From the NCBI RefSeq assembly GCF_011927955.1, contig NZ_JAATJN010000001.1:2542001-2606000 (forward strand): a stretch of 64,000 nucleotides of DNA, in the 5' to 3' direction. The notes beneath the pieces were generated by a model. That model saw nothing but the letters and a program-made list of their open reading frames with translations, did no database searches and was not told where the DNA came from. The DNA is from Brevibacterium marinum (GTDB taxonomy: Bacteria > Actinomycetota > Actinomycetes > Actinomycetales > Brevibacteriaceae). Position numbers and translations under genes: made by a program. Below are positions 18,029 to 27,444 of this stretch, piece after piece; within the stretch, counting starts at the first letter, position 1, and every line of letters starts with the position of its first letter.

Positions 18029-18511
18029 ATGTCAACCGCTCAAGATCCGGCCGCGCACGATCCGCTGGCTCTGGAGAGTCAGATCTGCTTTGCCCTGTCC
18101 ATTGCCTCACGCGGAGTCATCTCCGCCTATCGATCGGTGCTCGAGCCCATTCACCTCACTCACCCGCAGTACCTGGTCATGTTGGCACTGTGGCAGCACG
18201 AGCGACTGCCGGTGAGGCAGATCGCGGAGCTGCTCCGACTCGAAGCGGCGACGGTGTCACCGCTGATCAAGCGTCTCGAGACCCTGGATTACGTCGAGAA
18301 GCGGCGCAGCAGCGAAGACGAGAGGGTCGTCGAAGTCTCTTTGACGGAAACCGGCGCGAAGCTGCGGGAGACGGCAGAGGCGATTCCCGGGCAGATGATG
18401 GCGAAGCTCGACATCGGCGAAGCGGAGATGCGCGAACTCCACTCGACGATGACGCGGATCATCGCCGCGGTCGATGCCTCTCAGGCAGAAGAGGCCGGAA
18501 ACGTCGCCTGA
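18029..18511 (+). CDS. OhrR-like MarR-family regulator
   Basis: This 160-residue winged-helix regulator carries the N-terminal signature of OhrR peroxide sensors: ESQICFALSIASRGVISAYR, with the reactive cysteine in the conserved position. It also has HLTHPQYLVMLALW, the recognition helix AATVSPLIKRLETLDYVEKRR and a wing with EDERVVEVSLTETG. OhrR proteins sense organic hydroperoxides and usually repress an adjacent ohr gene. No ohr is in this window, so the target is unknown; the neighbouring msrB also belongs to oxidative repair but is transcribed convergently. The ligand is inferred from the cysteine only. Confidence 0.82.
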   Translation: MSTAQDPAAHDPLALESQICFALSIASRGVISAYRSVLEPIHLTHPQYLVMLALWQHERLPVRQIAELLRLEAATVSPLIKRLETLDYVEKRRSSEDERVVEVSLTETGAKLRETAEAIPGQMMAKLDIGEAEMRELHSTMTRIIAAVDASQAEEAGNVA

Positions 18512-18562
18512 GCCGAGGCCACGCACGGCGAAGCACACGCACGATGAGAACCAGACGCCGAC

Positions 18563-19081
18563 TCAGACGCCCGCCGGTCGTGACATCGGGGTGTGCTCGA
18601 TCCCGTCCTCGTGGAATCGGGGACCGTTCGGTCTGAAGCCGAAGCCGGAGTAGAACGCCTCGAGGTGGGTCTGCGCGTTCAGGGTCAGCAGCCGGTGAGC
18701 ATGGGCGGAGACGAGTTCGCCGATGAGCCGCCGACCCCACCCCTCGCCGCGAACGAGGGGATTCGTCACGACACGGCCGATGCTGCGCGCCCCGGGCTCG
18801 AAGGCCGGGCCGTCGCGGAGACCGGGCGGCAGCATCCGGGCATAAGCCTTGGGCGCGAGACTGCGGCCCACCTCGGCGCCGTGCGTGTCCGGCAAGGTTC
18901 GGGCCTCAGCGGGGTAGAAGACATGCAGGGTCTGCGGCAGCGTATCCACACCGTCCTGGTCGAGGAAGACGCAGTTCTGCTCGACGACGAAGACCTGGGA
19001 CCGCAGCTGCATGATCCCGTACAGCTCCTCGATCCTCAGCTCGTCGAAGGTCTTGACGACGAGCCGAGATGCTCCGCTCAC
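18563..19081 (-). CDS. ElaA-type GNAT acetyltransferase
   Basis: A 172-residue GCN5-related N-acetyltransferase of the ElaA family: ELYGIMQLRSQVFVVEQNC, then the acetyl-CoA loop VTNPLVRGEGWGRRLIGELV and the end AFYSGFGFRPNGPRFHEDGI. The start is taken as the GTG at 19079-19081, which overlaps the msrB stop (GTGA) and gives the expected family length; the longer reverse frame is a shadow of msrB. Substrate unknown. Translationally coupled to msrB. Confidence 0.85.
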   Translation of the reverse strand: MSGASRLVVKTFDELRIEELYGIMQLRSQVFVVEQNCVFLDQDGVDTLPQTLHVFYPAEARTLPDTHGAEVGRSLAPKAYARMLPPGLRDGPAFEPGARSIGRVVTNPLVRGEGWGRRLIGELVSAHAHRLLTLNAQTHLEAFYSGFGFRPNGPRFHEDGIEHTPMSRPAGV

Positions 19082-19503
19082 TCCTGTTCGTCGGTGAGTT
19101 TGAGCGAGATCGAGTTGAGGCAGTATCGCTGGTCGGTGGGGGTGTCGTAGCCTTCGCCCTCGAACAGGTGGCCCATGTGCGAATCGCAGTTCGCGCACCT
19201 GACCTCGATGCGCTCCATGCCCATCGAGGAGTCGCGGAGGTAGCGGACCCGGTCTTCGGCCAGGGGAGCGTAGAACGAGGGCCAGCCGCAGTGCGAGGAG
19301 AACTTCGTGCCGGAAGGGAACAGGTCTGCCCCACAGGCGCGGCACTGGTACATGCCCACCGCGGTCGTGTCGACGTACTCGCCGGTGAAGGGACGTTCCG
19401 TGCCACCCTGCCGCAGCACCGCGAACTCCTCGGGAGTGAGCACGTCCTGCCAGCGGATCTCGTCGGGATTGGCTTCTGTGTTGACGTTCGGGGACTGACT
19501 CAT
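19078..19503 (-). CDS. msrB: Peptide-methionine (R)-S-oxide reductase
   Basis: Repairs oxidised methionine (R-sulfoxide). The 141-residue protein starts at ATG 19503, with GGAGG five bases upstream; the longer frame reads into intergenic DNA. It has two zinc CxxC pairs (CRAC and CANC), the resolving-cysteine region KFSSHCGWPSF and the catalytic RYCLNS, where RYCINS is usual. Cytosolic. It leads a two-gene operon with the ElaA-like acetyltransferase, opposite to the OhrR-like regulator. Confidence 0.95.
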   Translation of the reverse strand: MSQSPNVNTEANPDEIRWQDVLTPEEFAVLRQGGTERPFTGEYVDTTAVGMYQCRACGADLFPSGTKFSSHCGWPSFYAPLAEDRVRYLRDSSMGMERIEVRCANCDSHMGHLFEGEGYDTPTDQRYCLNSISLKLTDEQE

Positions 19504-19687
19504 CGCGACCTCCGGTGCTTGTCGATTTCTGCTGCAATCCATTGTCCCACTGTAACCGGACGCCCGGTGAGCCGACCTCCGGCGGTGGCCGATGCAACAG
19601 CATTCGGGCTCTGAGAACCCTCTGACCTGCACAACAGCGTTTGGAGACTTCTCATTCCTTGGGTGACAATGAAACCAGGAGGTATTC

Positions 19688-20887
19688 ATGGTTCGCGACA
19701 CTAAATTTCCGACTCGCCTGCTTCTGGCATCGGTGGGTGTCGGTGCTGGAATCGGCGCCGTGATCTCGGTGGCGTCTTCGGGGCTGGCCGTCTACTTCGC
19801 GCGCAAGATCGTCGTTCCCGAGAACGCGCCGGAAGAGCTCGAGATCCTCCACATCGACGGATTCTCGCCCAATATGCGCATCCATCTGCCTGCCGATGAG
19901 GAGACGACGGTGCGCGGCACCTATGGTCTCTACTTCAATCAAGGCGCAGGCCACGCCGTGATCGGCGACATCGTCGAATACGACCCGAGATCGAGGACTG
20001 TGTCCCGAGAGATCCTGTCGGTCACCCGAGGTGACATCAAGCGCGCCTCCCACGGTCGGTGGACCGGCATCGTCTATCCCGAGCCGGTGGCCGCAGGCGT
20101 CAACGCCGAAGACATCGAAGTCGAATCCGACGCGGGCAGACTGCCGGCCTGGTTCCTGCCCACCGACCATCCCGAACCTCACGACACCTGGGCCATCCTC
20201 GTCCACGGTCGTGCCAGCACCCGGGCCGAAGGTCTGCGCGCCGCCCCCGTCCTCAACACCCTCGGCATTCCCGCGATCGCCATGTCCTACCGCAATGACG
20301 CGGAGGTCAGGGTCGAGACCACCTCTCGCTACGGCCTCGGCGACACCGAATGGATCGACGTGGATGCGGCGATCGATTACGCGGTGGCCCACGGAGCCCG
20401 CAGCGTCGTCCTGTTCGGCTGGTCGATGGGCGGAGCCATCTCACTGCAGGCGACGTCTCGCGGCCGCAACAGACGCTACGTCAAGGCGCTCGTCCTCGAC
20501 GGGCCTGTCGTCGACTGGGTCAACGTCCTCGACGGTCAGGCCCGCCGGAACATGCTGCCGACCCCGATCGCCAAGCTCACCCTGGAGATGATCACCCAAC
20601 CGTGGGCGCGTCCGATCACCGGTCTGCAGACTCCCTTGGATCTGGGGAGGCTGGACTGGGTGACACGGGCTGCGGAACTCGACGTTCCGGTGCTGCTCAT
20701 CCATTCCGACGATGACGAATTCGTCCCCTCCTCGCCGTCCCATGCCCTCGCCTCCGTCCGACGTGACCTCGTGACGATGCCCGTCTATGACAAGGCTCGC
20801 CACACCAAGGAATGGAATATCGACCCCGTCCGGTGGGAGGACGATGTGGCGAACTTCCTCGAAGCGAAGGTCCTGCCGAAGGACTGA
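19688..20887 (+). CDS. Membrane-anchored alpha/beta hydrolase
   Basis: A 399-residue protein with one N-terminal hydrophobic segment (LLLASVGVGAGIGAVISVAS) likely to anchor it, then an alpha/beta-hydrolase domain outside the membrane. The oxyanion strand is AILVHGRAS. The nucleophile elbow is LFGWSMGGAIS (Ser about 244), the acid is probably in LLIHSDDDEFVP and the histidine in KARHTKEWN. The family includes FrsA/dienelactone-like and prolyl-peptidase-like hydrolases; the substrate is unknown. ATG 19688 follows AGGAGG. Its 3' end faces the acylase gene 28 bp away, with no hairpin between. Confidence 0.85.
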   Translation: MVRDTKFPTRLLLASVGVGAGIGAVISVASSGLAVYFARKIVVPENAPEELEILHIDGFSPNMRIHLPADEETTVRGTYGLYFNQGAGHAVIGDIVEYDPRSRTVSREILSVTRGDIKRASHGRWTGIVYPEPVAAGVNAEDIEVESDAGRLPAWFLPTDHPEPHDTWAILVHGRASTRAEGLRAAPVLNTLGIPAIAMSYRNDAEVRVETTSRYGLGDTEWIDVDAAIDYAVAHGARSVVLFGWSMGGAISLQATSRGRNRRYVKALVLDGPVVDWVNVLDGQARRNMLPTPIAKLTLEMITQPWARPITGLQTPLDLGRLDWVTRAAELDVPVLLIHSDDDEFVPSSPSHALASVRRDLVTMPVYDKARHTKEWNIDPVRWEDDVANFLEAKVLPKD

Positions 20888-20915
20888 GCCCGCCAGGGCT
20901 TCAAGAACCCGCCTG

Positions 20916-23609
20916 TCAGGGTTTCAGGAGCAGAGTGTCCTCCGCGTGCCGGTCCAGGGCGTCGCGGGTGAACGGCCAGGGGCGGGTCTGATTGGCGGCC
21001 CAGTCATCGGCCTGATCCGCATAGTGCGGATGAAAGGCATGCCCCGAGGCGCCGGTCAGATTGATCCACCGGGACTGGTTGAAGTTCTCGAGGTCGACGA
21101 TCTGCCGCATCGAGGGCACCCAGTTCGCCTCGAATCCCACGGAGGCGTCCCAGCCGGTGGCATTGACCTCCCCCGAACCTCCCGAGACCTCATAGGGCCC
21201 CCGATTGAACAGCCTTTCGACGGCATCGATCCCTGATTCGCCGAGGCTGGCGTTGCGGATGGTGACTCTGTGCAGAATTCCCCACCGCCAGGTCACGGGT
21301 TCGGATCCGAGCAGATCTTCGGTCCGCTTCCACGCCGAGTCCATGGCCCGCGCGAGGGCTTCGTCCCTGTCCTCGACATCGGCGTCTGCCCACCAGTCGG
21401 AGTCGGGCTCCTTCAGCAGGTTCTTGATGACGAGGTACCAGTGTGACCCGCCTGCCGGTGGCACCTCGTCGGGCATCTTCGGAGCGAACACTTCGTCGAG
21501 CAGCGTCGCGAAGAGAACGTTGAAGTACGCTGCTGCGGCACTGTGGGCATCATCGTGGCCGTTCCAGGACGACAGCAGATCCTGGGCCGCGGCGATGTCG
21601 GTGTCCTCGCCGGCATCGATCTCGAGGAGCAGTGGGATGAGAGTCAGTGCGAGGGGATTGAGGTCGTCTCTTTGGATGCGTGACATGTCCGCGGTGGTGA
21701 CATCTCCGGCCGAGATCGTGTCCCGGATGAGCTTCGTGATCCGCCGAGCCCGGTCCCCGTGGTCGAAGTCGCTGCCCAGCTGCACCGACTCACCGGGGCG
21801 GGTGAGCGGATTGTTTGCCGTGACGATCCATCCGCGGTCGGGGTTGAGCATGCGTGGCAGGTCCTCGAAGTCGAGGTAACCCTGCCAGTTCTCGTCTGTG
21901 TCCCAGCCGTGGCGGGGCAGCATGCCATCGCCCTCACCGCGGCGCGGGATCCTGCCGGGTGCCTGATAGCCGATATTGCCGTGTGTGTCGGCATAGATGA
22001 GGTTCTGGGCGGGCACGTCGAAGTTCGAGGCGGCCCGCCGGAACTCGGACCAGTTCGTCGCCGCGTTGAGCCCGAAGATCGCCGAAGCCGTGTCACCGGG
22101 CTCCAGAGCCGTCCACTGCAGTGCCAGCCGGTAGCGGTCGTCCGCAGCTGACTTCGTGCCGGCGGTGCTCGCCCCGGTCGATGCGTCGAGGACGTCGCGG
22201 TAGGGGCCGGCCAGATCCGAGATGATCGGTCCGTTGCTCGTCGATCGGATCGTGATCGTACGCGGTTCCTCCTTGGCGATCTTCACGGTCTCCTTGCGCG
22301 TGGTCACGGGCTCGTTGCCGGAGTCGCGGATCACCTCGCCGTCTCGGACCTTCTCAACGACGAGGTCGGCGACATCGGCTCTCAGGTTCGTCAGCCCCCA
22401 GGCGATGTCCTGGTTGTGGCCGACGACGATTCCGGGCAGCCCCGAAAAGGAGAACCCTGTGACGTTGAACGGGCACTCGGCGGTGACCTCGGTGCAGCGC
22501 AGGCCGATCTGCTGCCACACCGAGGGCATTGCCGGGGCCAGGTGCGGATCATTGGCCAGCAGCGGCGCACCTGTGGCGGTGTGCTCGCCGGAGACCACCC
22601 ACGAGTTCGACCCGATGTCGTGACTGTTCGTGCCCAGGAGCACGGGCAGCGAGTCCAGGTGCTGTTTGAGTTCGCCGAGGCTGTCGGGTCCTCCGGCGCT
22701 CACGTCGTCTCCCGGTTGCCTGGTCACCTCGCCACCGGCGTGTGCTTCGTCGTTGCCCGCGTCATCGGCGGAAGGCCCGCCTGCCGCGGACTCGCCGCCG
22801 GCGCTGTCGGATCCGCCGGCGGCTGCTGGGCGTTTGCCGTCGTGGGTGCCGTTGATGATCGTCGGACGTGTGTCGTAGGGGTAGTCGGGGAATACCTCGG
22901 ACATCTGCTCGTCATCGAGGGTGGTCCGACTGATCGCCCGATCGATCTCGTCCTCGACGTTCGATCTCAGGTCCCAGGCCATGGCCTTGAGCCAGGACAC
23001 GCTGTCGACCGGGGTCCATTCCTCGATCTCGACACCGCCGGCTTGGAGGCCGACGATGCCGTACTCGAGGGACACCTCGGTGGGGGACTTGTCGTGCAGG
23101 TAGGAGTTGACCCCCTCGGCGTAGGCCTCGTAGTAGCCGCGCGTCGTCTCGTCGAGAGCTGCGACCTCCTGTTGGGCGACCTTCCTCAACCCCAGTGTGC
23201 GGATGAAGGAATCCAACTCGAACTGTGACTCGCCGAAGAGCTCCGAGAGCCGACCGGACGTCACATGTCTGCGGAAGTCCATCTCCCAGAAGCGATCCTG
23301 GGCGTGGACGAAGCCCTGGGCCATGAACAGGTCATGGGCGGTGCTCGCCTCGATGGTGGGGATTCCCGCGTCATCGCGGGTGACGCTGACTTCCCCGTCG
23401 AGACCGGGGAGGGAGATCTCGCCCTCGGTGGTGGGAAACGGACTGCGGACGAGGAAGACACCGCACAGGGTGAGGACGAGGAGTAGGACGAGGAGCACGG
23501 CGACGATGCGAATGAGGACCTTCGCACTCACGAAGCGATGCGCAGCACTCGAGGAAGGACGGATCGCTGCCTCCAGATCGCCGGAATGCTCCGCATCTGC
23601 TGCCGCCAT
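20916..23609 (-). CDS. Penicillin acylase-family Ntn hydrolase
   Basis: An 897-residue N-terminal-nucleophile hydrolase with an N-terminal membrane segment (about residues 35-55), so exported or anchored. The alpha-chain-like part precedes the autoprocessing site GSNSWVVSG; the Ser near residue 335 would become the new N-terminus of the beta chain. PLLANDPHLA and GHNQDIAWGLTNLRADVADL are typical of the family. A Gly/Ala/Asp-rich insert lies just before the site (about residues 255-310). Family members cleave amides such as beta-lactams or acyl-homoserine lactones; the substrate here is not known. Confidence 0.92.
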   Translation of the reverse strand: MAAADAEHSGDLEAAIRPSSSAAHRFVSAKVLIRIVAVLLVLLLVLTLCGVFLVRSPFPTTEGEISLPGLDGEVSVTRDDAGIPTIEASTAHDLFMAQGFVHAQDRFWEMDFRRHVTSGRLSELFGESQFELDSFIRTLGLRKVAQQEVAALDETTRGYYEAYAEGVNSYLHDKSPTEVSLEYGIVGLQAGGVEIEEWTPVDSVSWLKAMAWDLRSNVEDEIDRAISRTTLDDEQMSEVFPDYPYDTRPTIINGTHDGKRPAAAGGSDSAGGESAAGGPSADDAGNDEAHAGGEVTRQPGDDVSAGGPDSLGELKQHLDSLPVLLGTNSHDIGSNSWVVSGEHTATGAPLLANDPHLAPAMPSVWQQIGLRCTEVTAECPFNVTGFSFSGLPGIVVGHNQDIAWGLTNLRADVADLVVEKVRDGEVIRDSGNEPVTTRKETVKIAKEEPRTITIRSTSNGPIISDLAGPYRDVLDASTGASTAGTKSAADDRYRLALQWTALEPGDTASAIFGLNAATNWSEFRRAASNFDVPAQNLIYADTHGNIGYQAPGRIPRRGEGDGMLPRHGWDTDENWQGYLDFEDLPRMLNPDRGWIVTANNPLTRPGESVQLGSDFDHGDRARRITKLIRDTISAGDVTTADMSRIQRDDLNPLALTLIPLLLEIDAGEDTDIAAAQDLLSSWNGHDDAHSAAAAYFNVLFATLLDEVFAPKMPDEVPPAGGSHWYLVIKNLLKEPDSDWWADADVEDRDEALARAMDSAWKRTEDLLGSEPVTWRWGILHRVTIRNASLGESGIDAVERLFNRGPYEVSGGSGEVNATGWDASVGFEANWVPSMRQIVDLENFNQSRWINLTGASGHAFHPHYADQADDWAANQTRPWPFTRDALDRHAEDTLLLKP

Positions 23610-23768
23610 GAGTCTCCTTGGGCCGTCCTTTGCACGTCAGCTCAGATTATCAGGTCGAACGGCGTCATCAGGGTGATCCGGCGGGCAGGCGACGGTGAGG
23701 GTGGCGAACTCGGCGAAGAAGCGATCGAGTCGTGTCAGGACCGTGGCGCTGCCACATAGACTCGAGGC

Positions 23769-24542
23769 ATGCACATCCTCATCTTCGGAGCCTCCGGCCA
23801 TGTCGGCACGGGCCTGGCCCGACATCTGTCCGCATCCCACCGCATCACGGGCGTCGTCCGCTCACAGCCGGTGGCGAGGGCACCCTACGCTCCCGTTCTC
23901 GTGCCCGACTGGGTGGATCGGCCCCGATCGGTCATCGACGAACTGACGCGGACGGACGCACAACGGGTCGACGCGGTGATCGCCGCAGTGGGCGGATGGT
24001 ACGTCGATGAGGCGATGATCGACCGCGGCATCGCCTCATTCGACAAGGACTACTCCTCCTACCTGCGCAGCCATTTCGCCGCCTGTGCCGTGACTCAGGC
24101 GCTCGCCGATTCCGGGACTCGTACCGAGGCCGGGGCTCGTGCCGACGCCGGGGCGTCCGCCGAGGCTGATCGGTCCGCCGAATCCGAGGCATCCGCCGAG
24201 GCTGATCGGTCCGCCGAATCCGAGGCATCCGCCGAGGCTGGTCGCAGCGAGCAGATCCGCCACCTGACGCTCAACGGCGTCGCCAGCGTCGAAGCCTGCG
24301 TCGGCTCGGGAGCGATCAGCGTCTTCGGTGCAGCTCAGGAGATGCTCCTGCGAGTCGCCGCGGCCGAGTCGAGATCGGTCCTCTTCCGTGAACTCAAGGT
24401 CATGGCTCCCATCGGCGGCGATGACCGCAATGACCTCAGCGGGGGAGTGGAGACGATCGGCATGTCGGCTGTCGCCGATGCCGCGGGCGAGGTCCTGTCC
24501 CGACCCGGCGACTTTGAACTGACCACGCAGCTGAAGGTCTAG
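23769..24542 (+). CDS. NAD(P)-binding Rossmann (SDR-type) protein with internal repeats
   Basis: A 257-residue protein starting with a nucleotide-binding motif ILIFGASGHVGTGLARHL, followed by DAVIAAVGGWYVDEA and a C-terminal half like short-chain dehydrogenases (FRELKVMAPIGGDDRND). A catalytic YxxxK is not evident, so activity is uncertain. Residues 118-160 consist of Ala/Glu/Ser/Asp-rich repeats coded by a 36-bp minisatellite and probably form a surface loop. A -10-like TAGACT sits six bases before the ATG with no Shine-Dalgarno, suggesting a leaderless mRNA. Confidence 0.75.
   Translation: MHILIFGASGHVGTGLARHLSASHRITGVVRSQPVARAPYAPVLVPDWVDRPRSVIDELTRTDAQRVDAVIAAVGGWYVDEAMIDRGIASFDKDYSSYLRSHFAACAVTQALADSGTRTEAGARADAGASAEADRSAESEASAEADRSAESEASAEAGRSEQIRHLTLNGVASVEACVGSGAISVFGAAQEMLLRVAAAESRSVLFRELKVMAPIGGDDRNDLSGGVETIGMSAVADAAGEVLSRPGDFELTTQLKV
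24153..24240 (+). repeat. 36-bp minisatellite inside the SDR-like gene
   Basis: Two full units (24153-24188 and 24189-24224, one difference) and a 16-bp partial third (24225-24240). The unit keeps the reading frame and codes for ASAEADRSAESE. Copy number could vary between strains without a frameshift. Confidence 0.9.
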
Positions 24543-24578
24543 GACCTGCTGTGGGCTCGTGTCGCTGGTCGGTTCGGG

Positions 24579-25127
24579 TCAGGCTTTGACGTAGCGGATG
24601 AAGACCTGGTCATGCACTGTCTTGGCATCGATGACGCGCAGCTCGAGGCTGGCTTCGAGCTGGGAGAAGTGGCTGCCGGAGTTCCGGCTGTAGCGCGGGC
24701 TGAGGCTGAGGTGCAGTTCGGCTCCCGGGTAGGCATCGAGGAGTCGGTAGGCGAGATTGGGACCGGACTCGCACACGAGGGTGTCGTTGACGGACTCGAT
24801 CGATTCGAGCACCCGGGTGAGTGTGTCGGGGGAGAAATGCTGCGCCCGGTAGTCGAGGCCGCGTTCCTCGAGCTGACCGGACAGCACCTCGGGATCCGAC
24901 TCGGTGAGGACATGCACCGGCGTGTGCTCGAGAGCTTTTCCCGGCGCGTTGACCAACGGCAGTGCGGGATTGAGCGCAGTCCTGCGGTCGATGATGATGG
25001 CTCCGGCGCGTCGCCGCAGAGATTTGAAGTATTCGAAGTCGGTCTTGGTCGACACGCCGGTCGACCAGCCGTCCTGAGCGTACGACCCGTTGATCGTCTG
25101 CACGAGGGAGATGATGAGCTCACGCAT
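24579..25127 (-). CDS. RibD C-terminal/dihydrofolate reductase-like protein
   Basis: A 182-residue protein resembling the RibD C-terminal (dihydrofolate-reductase-like) superfamily: MRELIISLVQTINGSYAQDG at the start, FKSLRRRAGAIIIDRRTALN in the middle and a strand DTLVCESGPNLAYRLLDAYP where the family has its GGP-type NADPH loop. It is shorter than riboflavin-pathway RibD and has no deaminase domain. It is probably an NADPH reductase of unknown substrate. It lies 10 bp downstream of the L,D-transpeptidase gene on the same strand. Confidence 0.65.
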   Translation of the reverse strand: MRELIISLVQTINGSYAQDGWSTGVSTKTDFEYFKSLRRRAGAIIIDRRTALNPALPLVNAPGKALEHTPVHVLTESDPEVLSGQLEERGLDYRAQHFSPDTLTRVLESIESVNDTLVCESGPNLAYRLLDAYPGAELHLSLSPRYSRNSGSHFSQLEASLELRVIDAKTVHDQVFIRYVKA

Positions 25128-25137
25128 CCGGGTTCAC

Positions 25138-25947
25138 CTACTTTCGCAGTTGGGGTTCGGGGCCCATGGCGATCCGGGGATGGGCCTGCGGATCGATCGT
25201 CTCGAGGATCCACTTGAGGTCGTCCTCCTTGAGCGTCACACATCCGTTCGTCCCCGAACCATGGTCGAGATGCAGCCAGATCCCTCCGCCCTTGTCCCAG
25301 CCGAGAGGACGAGTGCTGTCAGTGGGCGGTGTGCCCGGTACGCGGTTGTAGTCGATGGCGATGATGTAGTCGAAGACCCTGTCGTATTCGGCCCCATAGG
25401 CCACCGTCGCTGAGGAGGGGAGCCTGTCATTCTGAGTGTAGGGCAGCTGCGTGCCCGGATCCGATTTGTATCCGCCAGCATCGCTGAGGGTGAAGACGCC
25501 GATCGGCGAGGTCTTGTCTCCTTCGCGGCGATCGGCCAGCCACCCCTTCTTGCCGCTGTGGAAGTCGAAGGTCTTGAGCCTCTTCCACTTCTCGTCGGTG
25601 AATCGGAAGAAACTCAGCTCTCCCGAATCCGATTCCGCATCGTGCGCGCTGGCGACGAGGACTTGGGATGTCTCGACCGGAATCTTCGCTGACGTTTCGG
25701 GGCCGAGCCCGGGGACCGGGACGGAGTGGGCGGGGCCCGTGGAATCGACGCCGCTGCCTGCTCCGGTGGGAGACATCTGCGCTGGGGCGGCGAAATCACC
25801 GATGTCGTTCTGCTGTGCCGGGGCCGCGACCATCGCGGACTCGACGGGCATTGCGTCGCCGCCGGTCGGCGTCCCACATGACGACAGCGTCAGGCTCAGA
25901 AGGGCGACCGTCAGGCTGGTCCCGAGTCGGGTTCCACCACTGAACAT
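25138..25947 (-). CDS. L,D-transpeptidase (YkuD-type) lipoprotein
   Basis: This 269-residue protein has a lipoprotein signal ending LLSLTLSSCG, then a Ser/Ala/Pro linker and a catalytic domain. HLDHGSGTNGCVTL near the C-terminus is the YkuD-type active-site motif, with His, Ser and the nucleophilic Cys around 236. GVFTLSDAGGY and YDYIIAIDYNR-like strands are also typical (the latter reads FDYIIAIDYN). Family members make 3-3 peptidoglycan cross-links or attach proteins to the wall. It is expected on the outer face of the membrane. Confidence 0.88.
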   Translation of the reverse strand: MFSGGTRLGTSLTVALLSLTLSSCGTPTGGDAMPVESAMVAAPAQQNDIGDFAAPAQMSPTGAGSGVDSTGPAHSVPVPGLGPETSAKIPVETSQVLVASAHDAESDSGELSFFRFTDEKWKRLKTFDFHSGKKGWLADRREGDKTSPIGVFTLSDAGGYKSDPGTQLPYTQNDRLPSSATVAYGAEYDRVFDYIIAIDYNRVPGTPPTDSTRPLGWDKGGGIWLHLDHGSGTNGCVTLKEDDLKWILETIDPQAHPRIAMGPEPQLRK

Positions 25948-26007
25948 GAAGTCATCATCTCATGAACCTTGAGAACACTGCGGTAGTGACTATGCGAAAA
26001 TGAGACC

Positions 26008-27273
26008 ATGAGCATTCCACCCGTGCCGAACCACCCTCCGCGCCCAGGGCGCCGGAAACCGGCCGAGGAGTCTCCGGAATCGATCACCACCCAGTTGTTC
26101 ATCGGCCAGGACAAATCGCCGACCGCGGATGGAGCGACCCAGGCCCTCAGCCCGGAGGAGCTGGCCAGGCTCCGGTCGATGGTCTCGTCCGACGGCGTCG
26201 AGGCCACCGAGGTGCTCCGCCTCGAGGAGCTGCGTCAGCTTGCCGCGGCTGAGGACGACGAGTCATCTGCCGGCGATGAGAAGCCGCGCAAGGTCAAGTC
26301 CGAAGACATCGCGGAGGCCGAAGCCGCCTCTGCACCCAAACAGTGGAATCCGCAGGGAGGGCCGCCTCAGCGCGCTCCGAACCCCGAACCATGGGGCTCC
26401 GATTTCGGGGCACCTGGTCCTCCCGTTGCCGGCGGTCCTGCTGCTGCGGGCGGTCCTGCCGGTGGCCCTCCTGCCGGCGGTCCTGCGGCCGCAGCAGCGC
26501 AGGCTCCGCAGCGGCCCAATCCTCATTCCCGACCTGTCGCCCACACCGGAAACGAGCCGCACGTGCCAAACGGCGCATCAGCCTACGACCCTCACACAGC
26601 AGCCTACGCGGGGCACAGTGCTCCCGCAGGCGGACCCTACGGTCCAGGCGGCGGTTTCGGCCCCGGCGGCCCCTCGGGGCCGGGTGGGCCGGGCGGCCCC
26701 ACTGGACCGGGCGGACCGTACCGACGCGAACCCGAGACGAAGAAGGTGCCGGGGTGGCTCTGGGCGCTGGCCTCGATCGCTCTGGTCGCCGTCCTGGCCA
26801 TCGTCGGCTACATCGCATGGGACTCGACACAGGGCAACGAGGAGACCGCATCGGGAACTTCGTCTCAGGAACCCTCGGACGGCGCGGGTGCCGAGACCGA
26901 GGGGCCGGCGTCCTCGTCACCGCCGGCGGCAGTCGAGTCGTTCAAGTCACCGTCGGGCAACATCGCCTGCACGATCGATTCGGAGCGCGCCCGGTGCGTG
27001 ATCTCCTCCTACGACTACAAGGCCCCGGACAAGCCCGATGAGTGTCAGCTCGACGAATGGGGCGCCATCGTCGTGGCAAACACGGAGGGGGCCGGCTTCT
27101 CCTGCCGTCAGGCACCCGACTCCTCGGGCCCCGCTCGAGTCCTCGGCTACGGCGAGTCGATCACAGCGGAGGGGATGACCTGCACATCGACCCGAGAGGG
27201 GATGACCTGCGAATCGGATGACAGCGGAGTCGGATTCACCATCAGGCGTGCCTCGGTCGATTTCCTCGACTGA
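26008..27273 (+). CDS. Gly/Pro-rich membrane protein with DUF6636-like extracellular domain
   Basis: A 421-residue protein in three parts: a cytosolic N-terminus with acidic helices (about 1-105), a long Gly/Pro/Ala-rich low-complexity stretch (about 110-235), and one membrane helix (LWALASIALVAVLAIVGYIA, about 247-268). An outside domain follows beginning SPSGNIACTIDSERARCVIS. That domain has six cysteines and ends with a GVGFTIRRASVDFL strand, matching the DUF6636 pattern of mycobacterial secreted proteins. Function unknown. Its start is 60 bp from the divergent L,D-transpeptidase gene, which hints at a cell-envelope role. Confidence 0.7.
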   Translation: MSIPPVPNHPPRPGRRKPAEESPESITTQLFIGQDKSPTADGATQALSPEELARLRSMVSSDGVEATEVLRLEELRQLAAAEDDESSAGDEKPRKVKSEDIAEAEAASAPKQWNPQGGPPQRAPNPEPWGSDFGAPGPPVAGGPAAAGGPAGGPPAGGPAAAAAQAPQRPNPHSRPVAHTGNEPHVPNGASAYDPHTAAYAGHSAPAGGPYGPGGGFGPGGPSGPGGPGGPTGPGGPYRREPETKKVPGWLWALASIALVAVLAIVGYIAWDSTQGNEETASGTSSQEPSDGAGAETEGPASSSPPAAVESFKSPSGNIACTIDSERARCVISSYDYKAPDKPDECQLDEWGAIVVANTEGAGFSCRQAPDSSGPARVLGYGESITAEGMTCTSTREGMTCESDDSGVGFTIRRASVDFLD

Positions 27274-27444
27274 GCCTCTGCCTCGTCAGGAGCGACGACT
27301 GCCTCGTCAGAGCCTCTGACTCCCTCGTCAGAACCGAGCGCACGATGCCGATTCGGGACCGACCGCCTCGGCGAACTCGGGACGCTGGTCTTAGAATTTG
27401 GACAGATGTGGGCGAGACCGGGCGATCGGGGCTATGTTGAATAC

